From Streptomyces vilmorinianum (GTDB lineage: Bacteria; Actinomycetota; Actinomycetes; Streptomycetales; Streptomycetaceae), in the NCBI RefSeq assembly GCF_005517195.1, contig NZ_CP040244.1:1816001-1880000 (forward strand): DNA of 64,000 nt, read 5' to 3'. Of this stretch, positions 30,876 through 39,743 are shown piece by piece; position 1 is the stretch's first letter; each line of letters opens with the position of its first letter. Below the pieces are notes generated by a model, which was not told the origin of the DNA, did not search any database, and worked only from the letters and a program-made list of their open reading frames with translations. Position numbers and translations under genes: made by a program.

Positions 30876-31811
30876 ATGACCACGCACCCAGGCGCGAAGC
30901 CCCGCATCGGACTCCTCGGCACCGGCCCCTGGGCCGTGCGGACCCACGCCCCCGCCCTCGCCGCGCACGAGGGCGTCGAGTTCGCCGGGGTGTGGGGCAG
31001 GCGCCCCGAGGCCGCCGCCGAGCTCGCCGGCGCCTGCGGCACGAGCGCCTACGACGACGTCGACGCGCTCTTCGAGGCGTGCGACGCCGTCGCCTTCGCC
31101 CTGCCCCCGGACATCCAGGCCCCGCTCGCGGTGCGGGCGGCCGCCGCCGGCTGCCACCTGCTCCTGGACAAGCCGGTGGCCACGACCGTCGAGGCGGCCC
31201 GGGAGGTGGCCGAGGCGGCCGAGCGGGCCGGCGTTGCGTCCGTCGTCTTCTGCACGCTGCGCTTCGCGGAGCCGACCGCACGCTGGATCGACGAACAGGC
31301 CGCGGCGGGCGGATGGTTCCTCGGGGAGGCGCACTGGCTGGGCTCGCTGTTCGCGCCCGGCTCGACGAGCGCGTACGCGGCCTCGCCGTGGCGGCGCGAC
31401 AAGGGCGGCCTGTGGGACGTCGGCCCGCACGTGCTCTCCGTGTATCTCCCGCTCCTCGGCGATGTCACCGAGATGACGGCCGTACGGGGCCCGGCGGACA
31501 CCCACCACCTGGTTCTGCGGCACGCCTCGGGCGCGAGCAGCACGGCGACCCTGACCCTCGGCGCCCCGCCGGAGGCGGCGGAGGCCGCGCTCACGCTGTA
31601 CGGCGAGCGGGGACGCGCGGCGATGCCGGGGTGGGACGGCGCGGTGGGAGCGTTCGGCGGGGCGGTGGACGCGCTCGTCGAGGCGGCGCGGACAGGGGTG
31701 CCGCACGCGTGCGACGCCCGGTTCGGGCTGCGGCTCACGGAGATCCTGACCTGGGCGGAGACTCAGGCGGCGGGCCCCGCGCCCCACGGGACCCGCCGCC
31801 TGACGGCCTGA
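30876..31811 (+). CDS. Gfo/Idh/MocA-family oxidoreductase
   Basis: This 311-aa NAD(P)-dependent dehydrogenase-like protein has the Rossmann motif GLLGTGPWAVRTHAPAL and the family signature LLLDKPVATTVEAAREV (EKP-like, with DKP here), then a C-terminal alpha/beta domain. It likely acts on a sugar or inositol-type substrate, which is not identifiable. The 207-bp gap to the divergent TROVE/vWA gene holds both promoters. An inverted repeat at 31765-31801, inside the 3' end of the gene, may terminate transcription. Confidence 0.88.
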   Translation: MTTHPGAKPRIGLLGTGPWAVRTHAPALAAHEGVEFAGVWGRRPEAAAELAGACGTSAYDDVDALFEACDAVAFALPPDIQAPLAVRAAAAGCHLLLDKPVATTVEAAREVAEAAERAGVASVVFCTLRFAEPTARWIDEQAAAGGWFLGEAHWLGSLFAPGSTSAYAASPWRRDKGGLWDVGPHVLSVYLPLLGDVTEMTAVRGPADTHHLVLRHASGASSTATLTLGAPPEAAEAALTLYGERGRAAMPGWDGAVGAFGGAVDALVEAARTGVPHACDARFGLRLTEILTWAETQAAGPAPHGTRRLTA

Positions 31812-31823
31812 CGGCCGGCCGGC

Positions 31824-32474
31824 TCAGCCCACGCGCTCGATCCGGGCCTTGCGGATCAGGAACTTGCCGGGCTCGCGGACCTGCTCGAAGGCCGCGTTGT
31901 TGAGCAGGACGCAGCTGCCGGAGACGGAAGTGACCTCGACGGTGGTCGACTTGGCGTTGTCCAGGTTGGTCACCTTCAGCCGGGTGCCGAGCGGGAACTG
32001 GTTGCTGGACGCGGCGGGGGCGCCGCCCTCGCCGGAGAGGGTGACGGTGGAACCGGCGCAGACGACGTCACGGGAGCCACCGCCATCGCCATTGCCATCG
32101 CCCGCGCCACCGGCGGGCGGTGCGGCGGACACGGGCGGTGCGGCGGACACGGGAGGTGCGGCGGGCACAGTGGGCGCGGCCGTCTGGCCGCCCCCTGCCG
32201 AACCACCGGCACACCCCGACGCCGCCTGTTTGCGCCCGATCTCGGCGATCACGGCCTCCCGGTTGGCGATCCGCGCCTGCGACAGGGCGTCCGGGTTGGC
32301 GCGCTGGTCCGCGATGAACCGCTCGTTGTTGGCGAGCGCCGTGGCCAGACCGTCGCAGGCGACGGAGGCCTGACTCGTACCGGTCATCACCACGGCCGTC
32401 CCCCCGACGAGTACGGTCGCGCCCGCCAGCAGCGCGATCTTCTTCTTCCGGCTGAGCGTTCTCCTGCGTGACAC
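31824..32474 (-). CDS. Secreted protein with RlpA-like C-terminal domain
   Basis: The product is 216 aa from GTG 32474, chosen because GGAG lies six bases upstream; an ATG at 32543 would extend over the promoter. A twin-basic N-terminus plus hydrophobic run (KKKIALLAGATVLVGGTAVVM) gives an export signal. Residues about 38-85 are helical, a Pro/Ala/Gly-rich linker (about 90-125) follows, and the C-terminal 75 aa (GTRLKVTNLDNAKSTTVEVT; VSGSCVLLNNAAFEQV) match a double-psi beta-barrel RlpA-like domain. It probably acts at the cell envelope. Confidence 0.75.
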   Translation of the reverse strand: MSRRRTLSRKKKIALLAGATVLVGGTAVVMTGTSQASVACDGLATALANNERFIADQRANPDALSQARIANREAVIAEIGRKQAASGCAGGSAGGGQTAAPTVPAAPPVSAAPPVSAAPPAGGAGDGNGDGGGSRDVVCAGSTVTLSGEGGAPAASSNQFPLGTRLKVTNLDNAKSTTVEVTSVSGSCVLLNNAAFEQVREPGKFLIRKARIERVG

Positions 32475-32539
32475 GTGAGGCTCCGTTCGTTTCCTGTCGG
32501 TTCCTGTGGCGTCAGATACGAGGCGCGCGCCGGTTCCGC

Positions 32540-33970
32540 TCAACGCAGGGCGGTGTGCAGTGCGTTACACAGGGCGTCGAGAGCTCCGCCGTACAGCCGC
32601 TCGGGCGGCGTCGCGTACCCGACGACCAGCCCGTCCCCCTCCCGCACGCCGCCGCCGCCGACGCCGCCGACACCGCCCGAGCGGGAGACCGCGTCCGGAT
32701 GCCGGTAACCGCCCAGCCCCTCCACCGCGACCCCGTGCCGTGCCGCCGCCGCGAGCGCCGCGGCCTCCGTCCCCGGTGGCAGCTCCACCACCGCGTGCAG
32801 CCCGGCCGCGATCCCCGTCACCCGTACCCCCGGAACGCGTTCGGCGAGGACCGCCACCAGCCGGTCGCGGCGCTCACGGTGGCGCCGGCGCATCCGCCGG
32901 ACGTGCCGGTCGTACGCGCCGGAGGCGAGGAAGTCGGCGAGCGTGAGCTGCTCGGTGGCGGAGGAGTACGGCTCGCGCTCGCCCTTCGCCGCCAGGACGC
33001 CGTCCGTCAGCGCGCCCGGCAGCACCATCCAGCCGATCCGGAGGGTGGGGGAGAGGCTCTTGCTGACGGACCCGATCAGGACCACCCGGTCGGGGGCGAG
33101 GCCCTGGAGCGCGCCCACGGGCCGGCGGTCGTAGCGGAACTCCCCGTCGTAGTCGTCCTCCAGGACGAACCCGCCGGTCGCGCGCGCCCAGTCGACGGCG
33201 GCCGCGCGCCGCTCGGGGTGCAGCGGCCCGCCGGTCGGGAACTGGTGCGCGGGCGTGAGCAGGACCGCCCGCGGGCCTCGGGGGATCTCGCCCGGCCGCG
33301 CCCCGTCCTCGTCGACGGCCACCGGCACGGTACGGATCCCGGCCTCGGCGAGGAGTCCCCGGTGGAAGGGGAGCCCGTACGCCTCCACCGCCCACGGGCC
33401 GGGCACGACCCGGGCGAGGAGCCGCAGCGCGTGCGCCGCGCCCGAGCAGACCACGATCCGGTCCTGGCCGGTCCGCACCCCGCGCACCCGCGCCAGATAC
33501 GCGGCGAGCTCGCGCCGCAGCTCCACCCGGCCCCGTGGATCGCCGATCCCGAAGGCCTCGTGCGGCGCGGCCGTCAGAGCGCGGCGCGCCGAGGCCAGCC
33601 AGGCCGTCCGCGGGAAGGCGGCGGGGTCCGGCTTGCCCTGGACCAGGTCGTACGGGAGCGGGCGGGCCGTGTCCCGGGGCGCCCGCTCCGGCTCCGGGGT
33701 CGCGACCCGCTCGGCGACCCGCGTCCCCGACCCCTGACGGGAGGTCAGCCACCCCTCGGCGACCAGTTCCGCGTACGCGTCGGCGACCGTGTTGCGGGCG
33801 ACCCCCAGATCGGCGGCGAGCGAGCGGTACGGCGGCAGTCGCGTCCCCGGGGCCAGCCGCCCGCTCCGTACCGCCTCGCGCAGCGCCCGGATCAGCACGG
33901 CGCGCCGGCTGCCCGCCCCGGTCAGCTCCAGATGCAGATCGGCCCCGAGGACCTCGGCGGCGTCGGTCAT
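32540..33970 (-). CDS. MocR/PdxR-family regulator (GntR HTH fused to aminotransferase domain)
   Basis: This 476-aa protein has an N-terminal GntR helix-turn-helix ([28 protein letters not shown] split across about 35-70), then an aminotransferase-class-I-like PLP domain with the Lys motif [17 protein letters not shown]. PdxR/MocR members sense PLP or amino acids. It is translationally coupled (ATGA) to the upstream MarR gene. The pair faces the hydrolase gene at 34517 across an operator-bearing gap. Confidence 0.88.
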   Translation of the reverse strand: MTDAAEVLGADLHLELTGAGSRRAVLIRALREAVRSGRLAPGTRLPPYRSLAADLGVARNTVADAYAELVAEGWLTSRQGSGTRVAERVATPEPERAPRDTARPLPYDLVQGKPDPAAFPRTAWLASARRALTAAPHEAFGIGDPRGRVELRRELAAYLARVRGVRTGQDRIVVCSGAAHALRLLARVVPGPWAVEAYGLPFHRGLLAEAGIRTVPVAVDEDGARPGEIPRGPRAVLLTPAHQFPTGGPLHPERRAAAVDWARATGGFVLEDDYDGEFRYDRRPVGALQGLAPDRVVLIGSVSKSLSPTLRIGWMVLPGALTDGVLAAKGEREPYSSATEQLTLADFLASGAYDRHVRRMRRRHRERRDRLVAVLAERVPGVRVTGIAAGLHAVVELPPGTEAAALAAAARHGVAVEGLGGYRHPDAVSRSGGVGGVGGGGVREGDGLVVGYATPPERLYGGALDALCNALHTALR

Positions 33971-34434
33971 GCGCCACGCCCCTCGGGGTCGCCGGACGCC
34001 GCCAGCACGTCCCGTACTCCGGTGAGGAAACGCCGTACCGCCTCCCGCTCGCCCTCGTCGTACTCCCGCAGCAGCGCCACCGTCCCGTCGATCAGCGGAC
34101 CGAAGGACGCCCGGCCCAGCTCCTTGGCCCGCTCCTCGACCCGCAGCAGCACGCGGCGCCGGTCACGCTCGTCCCGGACGCGGGCGATGTGGCCGAGCCG
34201 TTCGAGGCGGTCGATGACGGCGGTCGTCCCGGCGGAGTTGACGCCGAGCTGCGCGCCGAGCCATCCGGCCGTTGCGTCCGTTCCCGCGCGCTCGGCGTCG
34301 AGGAGGCAGATCAGGGCCCGTACGTCCGTGGGGTGCATCCGGTTACGGGCCGCGAACTCGCCCTGCCGCAGGCCGTATTCGACCGTGACCGCGCGCAGCA
34401 GATGAAAGATCTGCAGCTCGGAACTCTCCGCCAC
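33967..34434 (-). CDS. MarR-family transcriptional regulator
   Basis: This 155-aa protein has the MarR winged helix: [36 protein letters not shown] and [21 protein letters not shown]. It is divergent from the alpha/beta hydrolase gene; the dyad at 34452-34474 between them is a likely operator for autoregulation and hydrolase control. Its stop overlaps the MocR start. Confidence 0.88.
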   Translation of the reverse strand: MAESSELQIFHLLRAVTVEYGLRQGEFAARNRMHPTDVRALICLLDAERAGTDATAGWLGAQLGVNSAGTTAVIDRLERLGHIARVRDERDRRRVLLRVEERAKELGRASFGPLIDGTVALLREYDEGEREAVRRFLTGVRDVLAASGDPEGRGA

Positions 34435-34451
34435 AGCGTCCAGCCTCCCCT

Positions 34452-34474
34452 ATTATCTCGCTCAACGAGATTAT
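34452..34474. promoter_or_regulatory. MarR-type operator dyad
   Basis: ATTATCTCG and CGAGATTAT flank a 5-bp centre (CTCAA), with one mismatch across nine-base arms. It lies 18 bp from the marR start and 42 bp from the hydrolase start. The ATCTCG...CGAGAT core resembles other Streptomyces MarR sites. Confidence 0.7.
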
Positions 34475-34516
34475 CGCCGAGCGAGTCAATGAACTCCACC
34501 GGAAGGCAGAGCCGTC

Positions 34517-35359
34517 ATGTCCCAGGCTTTCCTCGCCGCTTACGACACTGTTCTCGCCAAGTGGCCCGAGGGCACGACCCACTCCGACGTCACCACGCCG
34601 CACGGACGCACCCACGTCCACAGCTGCGGCCCGCACGACGCCCCGCCCGTCCTTCTCCTGCCGGGCGGCGGAGCCACCTCGACCGGCTGGTACGGAGCGG
34701 CCACCGCACTGGCCCGGACCCACCGCGTCCACGCGGCCGACCTGATCGGCGAACCGGGCCGCAGCGTGCCGGAGCCCGGCCGCCCCCTCCGTACGGCGGA
34801 CGACCTGACGTCCTGGCTCGACGCGCTGCTGACCGGCCTGAACCTGCCGTCCACGGCCCTCGTCGGCCACTCGTACGGAGCCTGGATCGCCCTCCGGTAC
34901 GCGCTGCGGGCGCCGGGCCGCGTCGACCGGCTCGTGCTGCTCGACCCGACGAACTGCTTCACCGGCTTCAGCCCGCGCTATGTGCTCCGCGCCCTGCCGA
35001 TGCTGCTCCGCCCCACTCCGGCCCGGAACCGCTCGTTCCTGGAGTGGGAGACCCGTGGCGCGCCGCTCGACCCCGACTGGCGGGAACTGGACGCGCGCAC
35101 GGCGGACTTCCCCACCGTGCGCCCGGTCACCGGCCCGCGCCCGACGTCCACGGAGCTGAGCACCCTGAAACCGCCGACGCTGCTCCTCCTCGCCGAGCGG
35201 AGCCGGGCCCACGACATCGCCGAGGTGGCGGCACGGGCACGGGTGACGGTCCCCGGCGTGGAGACGCACACGCTGCCCGGGGCCACCCACCACACGCTGC
35301 CGGCGGGATCCCCGGCGGAGACGTACGACCACATCGCGCGCTTCCTGGCGTCAGCGTGA
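34517..35359 (+). CDS. Alpha/beta-fold hydrolase
   Basis: This 280-aa cytoplasmic hydrolase has the oxyanion motif LLLPGGGATSTGWYG, the nucleophile elbow GHSYGA (Ser near residue 117), an acidic residue in the LLLLAERSRAHD region and a late catalytic His in LPGATHHTLP. It is divergent from the marR/mocR pair and is probably their target. Its 3' end overlaps the next convergent gene by nine bases. The substrate is unknown. Confidence 0.88.
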   Translation: MSQAFLAAYDTVLAKWPEGTTHSDVTTPHGRTHVHSCGPHDAPPVLLLPGGGATSTGWYGAATALARTHRVHAADLIGEPGRSVPEPGRPLRTADDLTSWLDALLTGLNLPSTALVGHSYGAWIALRYALRAPGRVDRLVLLDPTNCFTGFSPRYVLRALPMLLRPTPARNRSFLEWETRGAPLDPDWRELDARTADFPTVRPVTGPRPTSTELSTLKPPTLLLLAERSRAHDIAEVAARARVTVPGVETHTLPGATHHTLPAGSPAETYDHIARFLASA

Positions 35360-35710
35360 CAACGCGTCCCTCACGGCCTCCTCGCTCCGCCCCACCACGG
35401 CCGTACCGTCGTCGGCGGTGATGATCGGCCGCTGGATCAGCTTCGGATGCGCGGCCAGCGCCTCCACCCAACGGTCCCGGCTCGCCTCGTCCCTGGGCCA
35501 GTCCTTCAGCCCCAGCTCCTTGGCGACGGCCTCCTGCGTCCGCGTGATGTCCCACGGCTCAAGACCGAGCCGCTCCAGTACGGCCCGGATCTCGTCCGGA
35601 CTCGGCACGTCCTCCAGGTAGCGGCGGACGGTGTAGTCGGCGCCCTCCGCGTCCAGCAGACCGATCGCGCTACGGCACTTGGAACACGCGGGATTGATCC
35701 AGATCTCCAT
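35351..35710 (-). CDS. ArsC/Spx-family arsenate-reductase-like protein
   Basis: This 119-aa thioredoxin-fold protein starts MEIWINPACSKCRSAI, with the redox Cys in CSKC, and has the family pattern RRYLEDVPSPDEIRAVLERL, ending LIQRPIITADDGTAVVGRSEE. This matches ArsC/YffB-like reductases. The second Cys makes a CxxC, which is not universal in ArsC. No arsenic operon is nearby, so glutaredoxin-like redox function is equally plausible. Confidence 0.85.
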   Translation of the reverse strand: MEIWINPACSKCRSAIGLLDAEGADYTVRRYLEDVPSPDEIRAVLERLGLEPWDITRTQEAVAKELGLKDWPRDEASRDRWVEALAAHPKLIQRPIITADDGTAVVGRSEEAVRDALSR

Positions 35711-35836
35711 GCGCCCCACGGTACCCCTCAAACGCCCTCTGGCCAGGGGCGATTGTCAGTGGGGGGCAGTAAAATCGTGGGTGAAGGTGAGGGTCCCGGG
35801 GAGGGCCCGCACCCACCGTTCGTCAGGAGGTCGCCC

Positions 35837-36112
35837 ATGGCCGTCGCCATGATCCGGACACCGTCCATCGAACCCTGGAAGCCCCTTCGGAAGCAGCCGC
35901 TCCCCGCGGGCCGCCCCCGCGAGTGGTACATCACCCACAACCGCCGCCTGAAGGCCATGCGCCTCGCGATCGCCCTGCTCGACGCGGGTGTCCACGACCC
36001 GGCGAAGGCCGGCAACGCGAAGATACGCACCACGGCCGAACTCCTCGGCATCCACCCGCCCTCCGACACCACCTGCCGCATGGTCCGCGCCCTGATCCGC
36101 TACGGCCGCTGA
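35837..36112 (+). CDS. Conserved small basic protein
   Basis: The product is 91 aa from ATG 35837, with a canonical AGGAGG six bases upstream; an in-frame ATG 35849 is possible. It is rich in Arg/Lys/Pro (RTPSIEPWKPLRKQPLP; YITHNRRLKAMRLAIALLDAG) and ends HPPSDTTCRMVRALIRYGR. No domain recognised. It is followed by a strong hairpin terminator. Confidence 0.7.
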   Translation: MAVAMIRTPSIEPWKPLRKQPLPAGRPREWYITHNRRLKAMRLAIALLDAGVHDPAKAGNAKIRTTAELLGIHPPSDTTCRMVRALIRYGR

Positions 36113-36136
36113 CCCGACCCGAGCTCACCCACGAAA

Positions 36137-36171
36137 GGGCCGCCGCCCCCGGAACCCCGGGGCGGCGGCCC
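36137..36171 (+). terminator. Terminator hairpin
   Basis: GGGCCGCCGCCCC pairs perfectly with 36159-36171 (13-bp stem, 9-nt loop). It lies 24 bp after the stop of the 91-aa gene and just before the 3' end of the convergent 81-aa gene, so it may serve both. Confidence 0.8.
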
Positions 36172-36185
36172 GCTTCGTCGGCCGG

Positions 36186-36431
36186 TCAGCCCTCGCCTCG
36201 CCCTGCTTCGGGTTCTTCGGATGGATGACTTCCCCTCCTGCCGGGGTCGGCGGCGCTCGCCGAGCGGTCCCGTGGGCCGGTATCGGTACCACCGCTCAGT
36301 TCCTGCCGTACCTGCCGCCACGCGCGGATGATCTGTGGCAGCCTCGACAGCACCTCGCTGACCTGCGTCAGCAGGAGCGTGACGCAGCCGAACGCGGCGA
36401 GGATGACCAAGGTCACGTCGTCCCACTTCAC
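36186..36431 (-). CDS. Small single-pass membrane protein
   Basis: The product is 81 aa from GTG 36431, with GGAGG at 36439-36443 seven bases upstream supporting the start. A hydrophobic helix (VTLVILAAFGCVTLLLTQV) is near the N-terminus, followed by a charged cytoplasmic tail with Gly/Asp/Arg-rich end. No family recognised. It lies at the edge of the variable region next to glnA. Confidence 0.55.
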   Translation of the reverse strand: MKWDDVTLVILAAFGCVTLLLTQVSEVLSRLPQIIRAWRQVRQELSGGTDTGPRDRSASAADPGRRGSHPSEEPEAGRGEG

Positions 36432-36736
36432 AGCACCGCCTCCTCAGCAGGTCCGCGGTAGGGCCGCGGGGCTCCTGGGCGATGGAACTGCCCGAGTGCC
36501 GGCGCGCCGTCACGTGAAACGGCGCCGAACGCGCGGGCCAGGGCTCTGTCCGTACTTCTGGGCATGTCGACACCTCGCGCCACCCCGGCCGGCACCTCGG
36601 GTCGCATGGCTGCTGAACCCACTGACGTTGGTGTGCGGAGCTGGGCGAACCACGCCCATGTGCGGCGTCCTCGGATGCCGGGGTCCGTAGGAAGACGCCG
36701 CCCGCCGACTACGACGGGCAGTGGTCCGCCGAGGCG
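36432..36736. other. 305-bp gap before the frameshifted gene
   Basis: No gene with a credible start and ribosome site is seen. Its last part (about 36683-36736) continues the reading frame of the downstream frameshifted gene (ADYDGQWSAEAVFG), although no start codon lies in that frame here. This suggests the gene has lost its 5' end. Confidence 0.5.
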
Positions 36737-37305
36737 GTGTTCGGCATGATGATCAACCCGTTCAACGCCATCGAGATCGACCCCTCGCTTGCGGTGCCGC
36801 ACGAGCCGGTGGTCTCCGAGGACGAATGGGTGCAGGTCGGTGTCCGCCTCATCGAGGAGCACGGTGCCGAGCTCGCCCTGCGCGCCCTCCTGCGGACCCT
36901 GAAGGGCGACTACGTCGGTGCCGAGCAGGGCAGCCCCTTCGGCTACCACTACCCGGACCAGGCGGCGGTGGACGCGCACACGGCCTTCCTCCACGGCTGC
37001 GACCGGATCCTCCGGCGCCTGGCGGTCGAGCCGAACCTCCTCCAGCGGTCGATCAGCGCCATGCACGCCGACGAGACCATGGACCGCGAGGACCGCATCG
37101 AGATGCTGCGCGCCGAATCGGACGCGTCCCTGATGCGGGAGATCATGACCGCGACCCCGGAGACCTGGCACGAACTCTCCGAGGAGGCCACCATCAGATC
37201 TTCGGCTATCTCATCAAGGAGATCGGCCCGGTGGGGAGATTCGGGCTTCCACCGGACCAGCGGTTCCACATCACCTGGCGCATCCCCGAGCCGCCCACGG
37301 CGTAG
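36737..37305 (+). pseudogene. Frameshifted hypothetical gene
   Basis: Frame A (from GTG 36737 or ATG 36746) encodes MMINPFNAIEIDPSLAVPHE to ATPETWHELSEEA, then drifts into low-complexity Ser/Arg/Pro. From about 37190 another frame continues smoothly as HHQIFGYLIKEIGPVGRFGL to WRIPEPPTA and stops at 37305. Restoring one C (GCCCACCATCAG) would fuse the frames as EEAHHQIFG. The 5' side also reads open without a start. The protein family is unknown. Either a decayed gene or a sequencing error explains the break. Confidence 0.7.
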
Positions 37306-37374
37306 CTTCGCTCGGGGACGCCCCGGTCGAGCGACGGCGTATCAGCGGTCCGCACACAGTCCGCACGAGCCGAC

Positions 37375-37410
37375 GAGGGCCGCTACCCCGACCATGGGGT
37401 AGCGGCCCTC
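37375..37410 (-). terminator. Strong hairpin, possible ancestral glnA terminator
   Basis: A perfect 15-bp stem (GAGGGCCGCTACCCC with 37396-37410) and a 6-nt loop. It lies 86 bp left of the duplicated glnA 3' end. In the undisrupted chromosome it would sit just downstream of glnA, which transcribes leftward. It could also terminate the rightward frameshifted gene. Confidence 0.7.
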
Positions 37411-37800
37411 GCAGCGTTTCTGGCATCACGTCAGGGAGTTGGCCGGGCGGTGCACACGCGGTGCGCTTCCACCCAGGCCACCCGACCCCGACTCTTAGAT
37501 GTCGAAGTACAGCACGAACAGTGCCCTGACCTACGGCGGAGTCTCCCTCTGAAGATCATCTTGCGCAAATGTTGCACACGGTGCGGGGGTGGGCGCAGTA
37601 CCCCCCGCAGTGACGGCGGCGCGGCGGATGTGCGAGATACCGGGAGTCGGCGGCTCAAGCCACTCTCCGTGACTCTGTGGTTTCGGTCAGTGGGTGTGCC
37701 TGTGCGGGCTGATTCTCGGTGGAGGATGCGACGGAGTGGGTATCGGCGTAAGGTGGGTAGTGCCCACTTGTAGGCATTGATTGAAAAGGGGCACAGTCGC
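37411..37800. other. Gap holding the left glnA repeat and toxin-antitoxin promoter
   Basis: This stretch carries the 24-bp glnA-like repeat (37496-37519), a TGTTGCACA element (37570-37578) also found near the right end (42905-42913), and, just before the antitoxin, GTGGG...CCCAC pairs around 37751-37765 that may be an autoregulatory operator. No coding gene is convincing. Confidence 0.5.
37496..37519. repeat. Left copy of the glnA 3' end (candidate attachment site)
   Basis: TAGATGTCGAAGTACAGC (37496-37513) is identical to the glnA 3' end at 43030-43047, and the match continues to 24 bp with one mismatch. On the minus strand the left copy still reads F-V-L-Y-F-D-I-stop, against F-E-L-Y-F-D-I-stop in glnA. 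It marks the left boundary of a 5.5-kb segment. Confidence 0.75.
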
Positions 37801-38118
37801 ATGATCAGGGAAGCACGGGGTGATGCCCCCGTGAGGGAGCGAGAGGTCGTTGGCGAGGTCGAAGCTGACGCCCGCAACCGGCTGCCGCTCACACGAGCCG
37901 GAGTCCGACCGGGTATCCGCTACCGCGTCGAGGTCGACGTGGACGGAGTCGTCGTACTGACCCCGGTCATCTCCATCCCCAAGCGGGAGCTTCCCGTCTG
38001 GACTGACCCCGAACTGCGCGAGCGTCTCGATGATGGCCTGGCGGCCATCGAGACGGGCGAGCGCGGCAAGGACCGTGGTGACTTCACCCAGTACCTCGAC
38101 GACGAGGACGATGAGTGA
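37801..38118 (+). CDS. Antitoxin of type II toxin-antitoxin pair
   Basis: This 105-aa acidic protein has an AbrB/VapB-like short N-terminal part (DARNRLPLTRAGVRPGIRYR; VEVDVDGVVVLTPVISIPKR) and a C-terminal helical tail rich in Asp/Glu (YLDDEDDE) that would cover a toxin. It starts at ATG 37801; a TTG 37777 in frame is less likely. The stop overlaps the downstream toxin GTG by four bases, the usual antitoxin-first coupling. Confidence 0.7.
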   Translation: MIREARGDAPVREREVVGEVEADARNRLPLTRAGVRPGIRYRVEVDVDGVVVLTPVISIPKRELPVWTDPELRERLDDGLAAIETGERGKDRGDFTQYLDDEDDE

Positions 38119-38441
38119 CTGTCTTCCGGATCCGCTTCATGTCGGCCGCCGACAGCACGATGGACGATCTCGAAAATGGCGTCCCCGGCACGGCTAAGCG
38201 GCTCAAGCAGGTGCGTAAAGCACTCGCGTTCCTGTCCGTGGATCCGCGCCATCCCTCGCTCAGCAGCCACGAGTACGAGTCCTACCCCGGCTATGCCCGA
38301 GGGACGAAGGTGTGGGACTCATACGTCAGCACCGGCGCTGACGCGTGGCGGATCTACTGGGTTTACGGGCCCAACGAGAAGGGCGACGAAGGAACCGAAA
38401 TTCCGGTGATCACCATCCTGGAGATCGGCCCGCACCGGTAA
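38115..38441 (+). CDS. RelE/ParE-like toxin
   Basis: This 108-aa basic protein starts at GTG 38115 inside the antitoxin stop. It resembles compact RelE-superfamily interferases: KRLKQVRKALAFLSVDPRHP, SLSSHEYESYPGYARGTKVW and AWRIYWVYGP, ending ITILEIGPHR. The RIYW strand and terminal His/Arg fit an mRNA endonuclease. A 16-bp-stem terminator follows immediately. Activity is inferred from family shape and operon order. Confidence 0.75.
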   Translation: MTVFRIRFMSAADSTMDDLENGVPGTAKRLKQVRKALAFLSVDPRHPSLSSHEYESYPGYARGTKVWDSYVSTGADAWRIYWVYGPNEKGDEGTEIPVITILEIGPHR

Positions 38442-38477
38442 CGTCGAAGCCCCGCCCTCTGGGGCGGGGCTTCGACG
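38442..38477 (+). terminator. Toxin-antitoxin terminator
   Basis: CGTCGAAGCCCCGCCC pairs perfectly with 38462-38477 (16-bp stem, 4-nt loop), right after the toxin stop at 38441. Confidence 0.9.
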
Positions 38478-38708
38478 CATGGGGATCTACTGCTCTCCGT
38501 AGCACTGCGCTTGGTCGAACCAATTGTCGTGAGTGGCGTCACAGACCGGTTGTGCCACCGGGCGTCTTCCTCCTCCTGGCTGGGTTCGGAGTCGCCGCCG
38601 AGGAGCCCCACCAAGAGGAAGAATGGCGACCAGGATTCCACGGCCTATGGCGCAGCCGGACGGCTTGGAAGCGGCATGGCCGGGTGCCCCGTTGCTCATC
38701 CGCTCTCC

Positions 38709-39743
38709 CTACTCGCAGGCCACGCCGTCGCCGTCGCGGTCGAGGTGGCTGCCGAAGCCGGGATCGCCCCGGCGGATGGGGGCAGCGCCGGCGGCGCGGA
38801 CCGCCGTGCAGTTCTTGTAGTAGACGCTGCCGCTTCCACCCGAACCGCCGGTCGAAGAGGAGCCGCCGGAGTTAGAGGTGCCGTCATCCCCGGTGCTGGG
38901 CACGTCGGGGTCGGGGTGCAGCTCGGTGTATGGGGTCTTGGGACACGCGGTGCTCGGTGACGTGAGCTTGAGGCGCACAGTTTTGTACTGCGGCGACTGG
39001 AGCTCCGTGGCCGCCTCGGGCTCTTGGAAGCAGACCTTCCAGTCGTTCACTGCGCCGGGCAACGTGACGTCGGTGTAGGCACTGTCCGGCTCGATCCCCT
39101 TGAACCCGATCGGTTTCAGCGCCTCGGACACCTTCTCGAACGTCATGCCGATGACGCTGGGCATCTTCGGCCATGGGATCTTCTCGCCGTCCTTCGCCGG
39201 GCAGGGCGCCTCGTTGCGGACCACACCGAAGTCCAGGGTGGGCTTCTTGCCGACCTGCCTGTCGGCCGGCATCTGGAAACACACCTTCCAGTTGTCGTCA
39301 TCCCACTGCCCTGCGTTGTCGTCCGAGGCGTCGTGCGAGATGGCGTTGTATCCGGTGTCGTAGGCGGCAGCCTTGGCTTCCTTGAGGTTTTTTCCCACGA
39401 AGTTGGGCGGTCCGCTCGGTGTCGGGCTCGCAGACGGAGTGGTCGTCGCGGCGGCCTTCGGCTTGGCGTCGTCCTTTGGATCCTTCGGCGGGTCGCCGAG
39501 AAAGGGAGTCAGGAACCAGAGGCTGGCGAGCACGGTGGCAACGATCTTCTTCGCCTGACTCCAGCGGCTGAGCCATGCGAGGGCTATACCGCCGGGCGGG
39601 AAGACGACCAAGGCCGTGATGATGAGCGCCGGGTGCTGCCACCACCGCCGGGCGGGCGTAGGAGGCTGGGGCGGGTACGGCTGGTGGCTGTACGGCGCGG
39701 ACCACTGGGGTTGGCCGTAGCCGGGCGGCGGCGGTTGTGTCAT
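38709..39743 (-). CDS. Membrane protein with PASTA-like repeats and C-terminal Excalibur domain
   Basis: This 344-aa protein has a Pro/Gln/Tyr-rich cytoplasmic N-terminus, two membrane helices (PALIITALVVFPPGGIALAWL; KIVATVLASLWFLTPFL), and Thr/Pro linker. Two PASTA-like units follow (PPNFVGKNLKEAKAAAYDTG; MPSVIGMTFEKVSEALKPIG, each trailed by a WKVCFQ strand). It ends in an Excalibur calcium-binding domain (YYKNCTAVRAAGAAPIRRGD; LDRDGDGVACE). An envelope location is likely. It lies inside the glnA-flanked segment. Confidence 0.85.
   Translation of the reverse strand: MTQPPPPGYGQPQWSAPYSHQPYPPQPPTPARRWWQHPALIITALVVFPPGGIALAWLSRWSQAKKIVATVLASLWFLTPFLGDPPKDPKDDAKPKAAATTTPSASPTPSGPPNFVGKNLKEAKAAAYDTGYNAISHDASDDNAGQWDDDNWKVCFQMPADRQVGKKPTLDFGVVRNEAPCPAKDGEKIPWPKMPSVIGMTFEKVSEALKPIGFKGIEPDSAYTDVTLPGAVNDWKVCFQEPEAATELQSPQYKTVRLKLTSPSTACPKTPYTELHPDPDVPSTGDDGTSNSGGSSSTGGSGGSGSVYYKNCTAVRAAGAAPIRRGDPGFGSHLDRDGDGVACE

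Noticed and set aside
31765..31801. Terminator as a separate feature inside the oxidoreductase gene
   Set aside because: The hairpin is real but lies within the coding end, so it is noted in the gene entry and not called separately.
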